A stretch of DNA of 64,000 nt from Adineta vaga. Lineage: Eukaryota > Rotifera. This document shows, in pieces, positions 54,826 to 64,000 of this stretch (position 1 is the first letter of the stretch; each line of letters begins with the position of its first letter). Made by a program: the position numbers and the translations under genes. The DNA is taken from contig CP075496.1 of the NCBI GenBank assembly GCA_021613535.1, positions 930,001 to 994,000 on the forward strand, given 5' to 3'. Under the pieces are notes generated by a model. That model saw nothing but the letters and a program-made list of their open reading frames with translations, did no database searches and was not told the DNA's origin.

Positions 54826-56191
54826 TATTTTAGATTGTTTAAGTTTCAAGCTATGGATGTTCGATAAGCATCAGTATTTTATCTAGAAAATTTAATACAA
54901 AATGTTAGAACATTAATAATCGATTATTGTAATGATTATTTATATTCTGTATGCCTTCTAATCGAATGCACACTTTTTCGTTTTTCATTTGTAGCTATTA
55001 TACAATAGGAAAAAACGGATTTCGTGTAACACGAAAAATGATGTAACTGTTTTCCAATAGCGTGACGTCGCAACATAAGAGGAGAGCTTTCTAATAATAA
55101 AAAAATTTCGTCAATTGTTTTTATTCGTTTCAAAAACGAAAACAACAAACAAACCCAATACGGTGATTTTTGTTGTAACGTTGTAACACAATTTTTGTTA
55201 ATCAAATTTATGTCACTTAATATATTCAGAATCAGATGACAGTTGAAAAATAGAGCTCATTCTCTCAGTATTATCAAGATTTTTACCGAAGAATGGAATC
55301 AATGTACCTCAGTGGTAAATCATATTCTGGGTAATAAGGTAAGAAACATTAAAACTATCAAGAAGGTTATTTGATACAAAATTCGAATTATGAAATAACT
55401 GCTCGGCTATTATGAATGTCTTCTTTCAAACTGGATATATAGAAGATAAGTGAGAGGATTCCATTTGTCTATGATTCATCTCTTGCGTCATAAGGTAACA
55501 GAACGAGGAAAAGTGAAGATAAACTACACATCTTGTTCTTCCTATACATAGCGTTAAATATATATGAAGTTCTTTATCTCGGATAAATCCAGAAGTTGTA
55601 TCGAAGTGCGCAAGAAGGAAAGAAAGAAGAAAAAGAGAGATATCAACTAAGAAATATACGAACATATCTGTTTATATATACATAAGTGTGCGTGGAAAAA
55701 ACCCAGAAGACAAAAACCATGTACAACGTATAGATGGAAAAATCCATATAATTGCGTAAGAAATTCGTCTGTGAATCATATTTCTATTTCTCGAAAATTC
55801 CTTTCCTTAAGGGGGGGGGGAGGCCATAAAAGATCAATCTTGTTTAAATTTATGAATGTAGAAATCCATCATATCCTCACTCCGTACGAAGCTGACGCAA
55901 CTGTTCTATTTCAATTCTTTTTATAATAATAAATTATCGAATTACCACCTTCTTTCCACAAATTATTATCTTCTTCATGTTGAAATATTTTATGTTTTTG
56001 AAAAACTAATTTAAAACAGAGATGTGATATAGCAACAATTAGTATTTTTCGATAAGTTGTGATATGCAAGCACTTTTATTTCCGTTTTTATGTATCTTGA
56101 GTTTCTTGAACATGAAAAGGAATCTTTCTACTTGAAATTTAGTATTCATTACAGCACCATCATTATATTAGATACAAGCTCAATTCAGTTT
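54826..56191. other. Intergenic region, nothing recognised
   Basis: AT-rich promoter side of the SecA-like gene. Contains a run of ten or more G at 55811-55820, rare in this composition. ORFs at 54936-55205 and 55426-55665 lack coding character. Confidence 0.45.
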
Positions 56192-57032
56192 CTTTCGTGT
56201 CATTGTTTAATCATGTATAATTGATCTTTTTTTTCACATTGTACAAAATATTATCAAAAAAAAAGAGGAGAAGAAAAAGAAGAGGAAAAAAAGAAAAGAA
56301 GCGCAGTACACCACGATGAGTTGAATAGAAGAAAAATGTTTAAAATACACACATACACTTGTTGAGAAATATAACACACATGAAGGAAAAGGAAAAGAAA
56401 AAGGTCTCATGACTAGTATTATATATGTATATATATTTTAGAAGAAAGGAAAGAATAAAACACTAATGGGACGGACCAATAGCACCTGTTTTAAAATAGA
56501 TATAAGATGTGAATGAATACATATTTTAATTTGTTGAAGATGATACAGATGGTTTCCATGGTTTAACACGAACTCGATAGAATTTCGTATATAATGGTAC
56601 ATTAAAACGATTGTTTGGTTTTTTTGCTTGACAATATTCTTTATCAGTTACTTGACCAAGTAATGGTGTAGTCATTTGACTGAAATTACCAGGTCCAAAC
56701 AATGTCGAATTCATCATTGATGTGTTAATCAATGGTGGAATTATTGATGTGGTATTTTCAGCAGTAGTAGATATTGAATCAATAAGACTTGTTGTATTAT
56801 TTATCTGTTGTTTTAATTGAATATTAAATAATTCATAACAATCTGAATGAATAAAATGAAGTGTAGGTAAATAAGTATAGATCATGATGACATGATCAGA
56901 TCGATTGACAGTGAAAAAAGCAATAGGTGTTGCTTGTGGTGAAGGATGTGTTGATATTGTTGAAAGACGTGATGCTGATGATATACTTGGTGATGAACTT
57001 AGAATTGATGATGGAACAGGAATGGTGTTTTG
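56192..57032 (-). pseudogene. Duplicated 3' piece of FIP200 with Claw domain
   Basis: Direct copy of 59745-60625. The frame reads SSPSISSASRLSTISTHPSP, then VNRSDHV, then MIYTYLPTLHFIHSDCYEL ... KEYCQAKKPNNRFNVPLYTK ... YRVRVKPWKPS and TAA. An in-frame 30-nt deletion removes the IYFDTTYQHY strand present in the full gene, and a shorter Ser/Thr linker differs. Upstream of 57032 similarity ends and a TAA closes the frame, with no start codon or acceptor in phase, so it is probably a truncated duplicate, though a Claw-only product from MIYTY at 56885 cannot be excluded. 3' UTR identity with the parent is very high. Confidence 0.75.
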
Positions 57033-57401
57033 GATCGATAGTACTGATTGAATTTATAAAAATTCTTTTGTTCATATATATGTAATTTAGAATAAAACGA
57101 AAGCATTGAAATAATTTCTAGACTTTATCATTTGATTATTTCATTCATTAATGTAGCGTTATAATTTGCCAAGTATATGAATCAATAAATTCTATATGAT
57201 GCAAAAGTTCATTGAATTTGAGCAAAGAAAATTGTCTAGTACACGTACAATAATGCGTTGATTAATAAGGTTCAGCACAAATATCAACGTGTACAAAGTG
57301 GCGGAGAAAATGAACAGAATACTGTAGACGAAGACGAAAAGTTTTTCGAAGACAATACTAGAACCGAAGTATTTTTCATTGAAAACATATGTACAAATCT
57401 T
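57033..57401. other. Short intergenic region
   Basis: Between the Claw duplicate and the HExxH gene. The plus-strand ORF 57258-57452 is the antisense of exon 2 of that gene in part and was rejected. Confidence 0.4.
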
Positions 57402-58482
57402 CTAGGCTTTCCACATGATCACTCGATTACGTTTCTGCCCATTCGCATCTAATAATGGCTGGTCATCATCATCGTCGTCGTCGTCTTCGTTATCAATCAT
57501 CCCATCCGGACCCCATCCCCATATAGTTGATGGAGTTTCATTTTGTATTCGTGCTATTTTTGGTGATATTCCATCGCTATGACACATACAGACAAAAAGG
57601 GTTTCCAAAAGAGGAAAAGAATTTTTCATCTTACTTTGATTTACGTTTTCTTTTCGGAGATTGGTTTTGTGTCACTGATGCTACTGACGGTAAATTTTTG
57701 GTTACTATTGTTGGTATTGATTTAATCAAAGCCAAGTTGAGTTTATTAAAACTTAATAAATAGTCGTTTGTTACCACTTGTTTACTTCTCTTTTCTCTAA
57801 GAATAACGTGATCGATCTTGAAAATATTCTTTTCTGTGTTTGTATAATCACCAACTACGTCGACCACTGAGCCAAAGAAATGTCGTTCAATGGAATCACC
57901 AGCTTCTCCAGCTAGTGCATGAGTTGCTGGTGAAGAAAATCGTTCATCATAATCACCATGTGGCATCTGACGACCCATCTCAGCGAGACAAGCATGAGCA
58001 ACTTCATGAAGTAATTTAGCATAGAAAAAAAAAGCTAAACGAGAATATGTTTCGATATCGTTTGTATCAATATCAATTGATCCATTAATAAGAGATCTAT
58101 TCAACGTAATTTCATCAAATGACGAGCTTCGTCGATGACCAAGAGAAAATATCGACCAATTATCAGCAAATGAATCTATTTTCAAATTAATATTTTGAAG
58201 AACTATAACTTGATGTTGATAAATGGTGAGAATATGTTTAAGAGATTCAGTTAGATCAAAAAGTGGTTCATTGCGAAGTGTAGGCACACATGTTTGTGCG
58301 AATTTCACAGAAAGATTGGGATTAGCTATGGTGGTTTCGATCAGTTGAAGAGCTTTAACAAACGATGGTGTTTTTAACAGCTGTTCATCAATTCGATGTT
58401 GCTGAAAATATCGAAACGGCTCATCCATACTAAATTTTATTTCTAAAACAATAAAATAAAACATTAAAAGAAGAAGATACAT
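57402..58482 (-). CDS. HExxH-motif protein, possible zinc metallopeptidase
   Basis: Exons 57635-58482 and 57402-57576 (57-nt intron, phase 2) give 340 residues. A helix FFFYAKLLHEVAHACLAEMG holds HEVAH, and AGEAGDSIERHF 35 residues later offers a Glu as a possible third ligand, as in gluzincins. A Lys/Arg stretch (SPKRKRKSK) resembles a nuclear signal, and exon 2 has the tail TIWGWGPDG followed by a run of Asp. The start is uncertain: residues 1-18 (MYLLLLMFYFIVLEIKFS) look like a signal peptide but may instead be translation of an intron end (TTGTTTTAG at about 58443), in which case MDEPFRYFQQHR at 58428 starts the protein. No known family matched by eye. Confidence 0.65.
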
Positions 58483-59744
58483 TCTCAGAGGATCAAGAAC
58501 AATTTTTTGTAATATTTCGATATCAACAATATGAAACTAATGAGAAAACTGGAAAAAGTCTAAGAAAATAACTTTTACTACATTATTATAATACCGATCG
58601 TTAATCAAGTTTCATTTCATTGCAATAAAAATAAAAAAGTCGTTCATTAACAAAGAATTTTTTCGATTTGCTATATGGTGTAGTGCATTCTCCAAGCTAA
58701 AATGAGTTAAATGAACAGGGCGTGCGACAGATGTCTCTCTTAGTTAATATCGCCATTTCAATCTTTTATATTATTTAAAAAAGTTCTGTATATTATTTTA
58801 TTTTTCCTAACAATATTGTTCAAATCAATTGGGTAATTGCATTCAATGAATTGAAATTTATATTAGGAGAAACAGTGGCTCATATTTATAAATGGAACAG
58901 TATTATTCAAACTCAATTCTATTAGGATTATCTTTATTCATATAATAAAAACTAACGATCCTTATCAACTTCAATAAAAAATTTCAAGATTTCCTAATCA
59001 TCTTTACACGAGATGATATATTCGAGATATTAGTTATTCATATCAATTCGAATTGATATGATCAAAAAACAGAACTACCTATTCATGTCTGAATATGTTG
59101 AGATTGAAGCTGATAGCATAAAGAAAGGTATTATATCGTATAAACAGAGGATTTGAGTCTTGCAGAAATTAAAGTAATTACTAAAGATTAGTAAATGTAT
59201 TGTGGTTGATACCAATTGATTTATTCTATGATAATGATAGTCTACTTGTTTTGCCAGACTAATTGATAATGGAATATGCTTAATCGTATTCTATTATTAG
59301 ACTGATAATAAGATGCGGTCTTTTATTTAAAGTGTATCTATAGAATACTTGTTCTTCTTTTTCTTTTTGACTTGTCTATTTATTGTGTTAATTTCAAATT
59401 ATTTTTGAGAGATAAATACTATTTGAGAAAATAGTTGGTAGAGCATATGTACTTGCCACCATTGATATTACAACTATATAATAGACATTGTCATGTACAT
59501 TTATTTTTTAAATGTGGATTTCATCAAAATGATTTCGATATGTAGCTTATTCATTGAAGGCAAACTATCTCAATCGAAAATAGTCATTAATATTATGAAG
59601 ATTTTCATTCAGAGCTCTTTCTTGAACAAACATTACTGTCTTTTACGTATCAAATAAAATCTTACGATGGAGTTCTCATCGTAGTTGCAGTACAATTCAT
59701 AGACAAAATATTATAGAAATTTGATTATTATTTTCAAGTTTTTC
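58483..59744. other. Gene desert
   Basis: AT-rich with no ORF over 60 codons of coding quality. It contains the 3' flank of FIP200 and promoter of the HExxH gene. A short direct AT repeat ATCAATTCGAATTGATATG at 59042-59060 is palindromic. Confidence 0.45.
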
Positions 59745-60079
59745 CTTTCGTGTCATTGTTTAATCATGTATAATTGATCTTTTTTTTCACATTGTACAAA
59801 ATATTATCAAAAAAAAAGAGGAGAAGAAAAAGAAAAGAAAAAAAGAAAAGAAGCGCAGTACACCACGATGAGTTGAATAGAAGAAAAATGTTTAAAATAC
59901 ACACATACACTTGTTGAGAAATATAACACACATGAAGGAAAAGGAAAAGAAAAAGGTCTCATGACTAGTATTATATATGTATATATATATTTTAGAAGAA
60001 AGGAAAGAATAAAACACTAATGGGACGGACCAATAGCACCTGTTTTAAAATAGATATAAGATGTGAATGAATACATATT

Positions 60080-63000
60080 TTAGTTTGTTGAAGATGATAC
60101 AGATGGTTTCCATGGTTTAACACGAACTCGATAGAATTTCGTATATAATGGTACATTAAAACGATTGTTTGGTTTTTTTGCTTGACAATATTCTTTATCA
60201 GTTACTTGACCAAGTAATGGTGTAGTCATTTGACTGAAATTACCAGGTCCAAACAATGTCGAATTCATCATTGATGTGTTAATCAATGGTGGAATAATTG
60301 TTGAAGTATTAATACCAATATCACCAGATATTGATTCAATTACACTTGTTGTATTTATTGTTTGAGTTGAAGTTGGTTGTTTTTGTTGAATATTAAATAA
60401 TTCATAACAATCTGAATGAATAAAATGAAGTGTAGGTAAATAAGTATAGATCATATAATGTTGATATGTTGTATCAAAATAAATGATGACATGATCAGAT
60501 CGATTGACAGTGAAAAAAGCAATAGGTGTTGCTTGTGGTGAAGGATGTGTTGATATTGTTGAAAGACGTGATGCTGATGATATACTTGGTGACGAACTTA
60601 GAATTGAAGATGGAACAGGTAATGGTGTTTGTGGTGATAGCGGAATTGTCATCATTTGATTTGGTGGTGATGCAGCAAATGGTGTATATAATTCAACAGC
60701 AGCACTTGAATCATTTGGAGATGATTTAAAACATGTATCCATTGAGATATTGTGTACTGCTGCTGAGACTGGTGGTTCACTAGAAAAATGAGAAGAGATG
60801 ATAACGAAGATGTGTATTTTAAATGACAACATACATTTTTGGTGATGATGCAGCATTTCCAGCAGCTAACATACTCTGAGCAATAAATGTACTTGGCATT
60901 GATATTGGTTCACTACGTCTGAGAAATGCCTGTCGCGTTGTGTTCGTCGTCGTCGTCGTCGTTGTTGTTGTTTCATCAGGTGTATTATGTTCATCATCTT
61001 TACTTATAACTTGTTCATCATCAGTTGTTGATGATGTTATCATTGAATTTGCTACTGATGGCATCATTGGTGGTGGTGTTGATGAAAGAGTATAAAGATT
61101 TTGTAGATTTTTAATACATTCTTTCAATTTAACAATTTTTACACGTTTATCCGCTAATTGTTGTTCTAATTGTCCAATTTGTTTCTTTTGGCCACCAGTT
61201 GCATTTTGAACTGCACGTTGTATAGCTAAATTAAATTGTATTTGTTGATCTTTTGTTATTGAACGACGCATAATCGCATCATCAGGATGATCATCCGTAG
61301 ATGTTTGTGTTGTTTGATCAAGATATTCAATATGATTCGTTTCAGTTGATTGATCTTGATTTGAAAATAAGATCATACTTGTTTGTTGATCAAATGTTGG
61401 TTGTTCATCTGTTTGAATTTCCATAGTCATTGTAGAAATTTGTTTCTTTTCATGTTCAGTTTTCATTTGAGTTACAGTTTCTTGATGTTCACCACGAAGT
61501 TTTTCTAATTCAAATTCGAAATCTGATTGAAGTGCTTTGACAATTTGAGATGTTTCAATATCTGATGTACGACGAAATTCATCAAAATCATTTTTAAGTG
61601 TTTCATATTTGATTGTTAATTCTTGTTTTAATTGTTCGCTTATATCATATTGAATTTTTACTGTTTCATTATCTTGAATATGGTTATTAATTTCCGTATG
61701 TAATTGTTCAATTTGTTCTTGATGTGCTTGATTGGATTGTTGAAGACTTGTGATAACTTTTGATATTGTTTCATGATAATTTAAGATTAAATCATGTTGA
61801 TTGCTTTTTGTTTGTTCATATTGAGTTTTTAATTCGAGAAAATCTTGAAGAATCGCACGTGTATATTCATTATCTGTTTGTTGTGATGCACAAGGACGTG
61901 ATGGAGGTGAAACAGCCATTTCTGTTGATGTATAAACTGTTTCTAAACTACATTGAATATAATCATCTTCTTCTTCATTGTTACTTGTTGTATTCGGGGT
62001 GATACTGATCGTGGAGGGTGAAGTTTCATTGGGTTGTGAAGTATCTGAGGGAGATTTTTGCAATGAAACAGTTTCTTAATAAAAAAAAAGAATAGATAGA
62101 ATTTTAATGGAATGAGGATTGAAATAAAACCTTTTTCTGATAGAGTTTCATCATTTTGTTCTTCATTTGTTGGTGTAAAAATATTATCTTGAATTGTTTG
62201 TTGTGATAATGTTTGTGCCATTATCTGTTCGGATGGTGATTCAACATCAGATGATGATTGAGATCGAACAACTGTTGATCGACTACTACTGTTGGTTGGT
62301 GATGGCAGTTGTTTTGTTGTATCAGTATGAATTGTTGTAACTGATGATGGAATAAAAACTGAAAGTGGTGTTACTATTGGTACTTGTTTATCGTCGAGAA
62401 AGGTTTCAGTACAACGAATAAGTGAAGTAAGATTCATCGTTGGATCAACATTCGGTAATTCACTAATAAATAAAAGAATTATTTTATTGAAATAGAAAAG
62501 ATTGTATACCTTTTCTGTTCTTTTATTTCAGGAAATTTCTCGAATAATTCATCAACTTCTGTTAAAGTTATATCAGGTAAATTTGTATCCAATGATGGTA
62601 ATGGTTCTTTCTATAAAACAAAAATGATTCATTTCATATTTAAAGATACGAATAAAAACAAAAAAGAGAAATCTTACAATAAAAAATGTTGGTATCACTT
62701 TAAGAGCAGGTAACAGATTGAAAAGAAAATGTGGTTCTATAAAAAAAAGAAAAGAAACAGAATTGTAATCTAAATAGAAAATAAATTCAATAAAACTTAC
62801 CATACTGCTTAATAAACTGTTCTCTTTTGGAAACTTCATCATGATGAATATTTTTTGATTCACGATGAATTGTTACAGAAAACTAAAAAGAAGAAAATTT
62901 TCATTCGAAGACAAAATCAACGAAAACAAACTTGATTAAAAATATTTGAATATTGTTTTCGTCGAACACATTCATGTAAAAATGAATAATAAAGATGTGG

Positions 63001-63981
63001 TGCTTGATTTAATTGACGTAAAAATGCCATGGTTTTTCTTGTTCGATTTAATTTATGAATATATAACGATTGTTTTGCATCATAATCAACTAAATGTCGT
63101 TGAAGAAGCATCATATTTCTAAAAGAAAATCGAAATTAAAAAATATCAAATCAATCTTTACTCATACTTAAATCTTCGATGTAATTGATCAATAATATCT
63201 TGTTTAGATTTACGAATCTTTTTCTCAATTTCAATTAATTTATTATGTCTTGTTGCAATTTCATTTAAATTTTTCGAATGAATACCAGAGAGATCTTCGA
63301 TCAATGCTAGATCTTTTTGATTTGCAACACTCGAACTGAATTTTTGTCGTTGACTAACAAGATACTAAATCGAATAGAAAAAGAAATAGGAAAAAGAAAA
63401 TTTCAAAAATTCATTTATTTACATCAGCATAATCTTTTTGTTCATGTTGTACATGTTTTGCATTAACTAATTCAGTTTGTAAAAGTGCAAATCGTTCTTC
63501 AATTCCAATCATATGTTTTAATTCATGATTAGAAATTCTCTTCGATAAATCATCGATTTCATCATTCATTGATGAAAATAATTCATTATTACACTAAACA
63601 AATCAATATTAAATATTCATTTTTATCAAATAGTTCATTTACTTCGTCAATAATATGTGTACAACTATTGATAACATCATCTATTTTCATATTTGCTAAC
63701 TAAAAACATTAAAGTTATGATTATAAATTAAAATGATCATTCGTTTTTTTTTTACCTGAGCAGTAATCCATTCAAATAAAGACATTTCTCCAATCGATTG
63801 ACTTTCATTCTCATTCGATGGGAGAAATGTTGTACTTGTTGTTGCAGTTAAACTAATTGATGATGATGAAGTTGATGTTGATACATTTGATCGATTATAT
63901 ATTCCAGTAGAATTATCAATTGAGACGGTTAATTTATTTGGAAGTTTTAATTGATGAAGAATTTCAATTGAATGAGGTAAA
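60080..63981 (-). CDS. RB1CC1: FIP200/RB1CC1 autophagy scaffold (3' part)
   Basis: Eleven exons in the window (63756-63981, 63643-63699, 63423-63593, 63168-63364, 62932-63118, 62801-62882, 62678-62736, 62510-62610, 62131-62462, 60835-62074, 60080-60779) keep one frame of about 1,116 residues; the 5' exons lie beyond 64000. ATG11-like text: TRKTMAFLRQLNQAPHLYYS and FLHECVRRKQY. A long coiled coil follows in the 1.24-kb exon (ELKTQYEQTKSNQHDLI ... QLEQQLADKRVKIVKLKECI). The C-terminus is the Claw: KEYCQAKKPNNRFNVPLYTK and FYRVRVKPWKP. FIP200 organises the ULK1/ATG13 complex and binds cargo receptors through the Claw. The linker before the Claw is rich in Ser, Thr and Pro. Confidence 0.88.
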
Positions 63982-64000
63982 CTAAAAGAAATATTCAAAG

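Noticed and set aside
54826-54849. Start of the SecA-like protein eight codons earlier
   Set aside because: That codon is TTG; the first ATG with a good context is 54825.
55811-55820. Poly-G run as a telomere or regulatory tract
   Set aside because: A single homopolymer without repeats on either side; could be a sequencing artefact.
1-64000. CRISPR arrays, bacterial operons, rRNA or tRNA genes
   Set aside because: No regularly spaced repeats were seen, no paired A/B box or cloverleaf was convincing, and the gene structure is eukaryotic.

Overview
The window looks like nuclear DNA of a small AT-rich animal, most likely a bdelloid rotifer. Protein genes carry animal housekeeping products (RPS7, NDUFA10, ENY2, CMC1, POP5, DONSON, RNF126-type RING ligase, cyclin I/G, FIP200). 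Most are split by very short (about 45-60 nt) GT-AG introns, and many start codons lie 15-35 nt after a T-rich AG that looks like a trans-splice acceptor. The same genes recur as large inverted copies on one molecule, a genome style described for bdelloids. The species assignment is inference.

Layout. 1-11 kb: a partial secreted-type ORF, a two-exon small heat-shock-like protein, a secreted Cys-containing protein, a three-exon four-helix membrane protein, and a zone of decay with a septin pseudogene carrying two in-frame stops, two copies of a TA-flanked MITE, and a relic of ENY2 plus the NDUFA10 tail. 11-20 kb: loci of an unrecognised modular family (here called the CxC-CC family), each with three 'long' exons carrying a C-x7-C-x18-H-x4-H motif, an alternative mini first exon (MAEE...SS), and a coiled-coil last exon of 171 nt (168 nt in one member), interleaved with POP5-CMC1-ENY2 copy 1. 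21-30.4 kb: DONSON, RPS7, a RNF126-like E3, then the tightly packed same-strand cluster NDUFA10-ENY2-CMC1-POP5 (copy 2). 30.5-41.7 kb: mirror-image copies of the left side, namely CxC-CC locus C (first exon split by a 5'-truncated non-LTR retrotransposon with poly(A) and a 14-bp target duplication), a third POP5, CxC-CC loci E and B', a third ENY2 and a CMC1 pseudogene. 42-48 kb: cyclin I/G and a PPR-like protein. 48.9-54.8 kb: a 1,921-residue SecA-type ATPase with TPRs, a Gly/Ala-rich hydrophobic region and a possible OTU-like tail, most of it in a single 5.1-kb exon, a strong candidate for acquired bacterial ancestry. 56-64 kb: the 3' part of FIP200/RB1CC1, a separate duplicated piece encoding its Claw domain, and between them an HExxH protein.

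The most unusual content is (i) the CxC-CC family with conserved exon phases and two alternative first-exon systems, (ii) nested inverted duplications with gene-conversion mosaics, and (iii) the SecA-TPR-OTU-like giant protein. Exon boundaries were assigned by eye from GT-AG signals, reading-frame continuity and comparison of paralogues in the window; no search was run.
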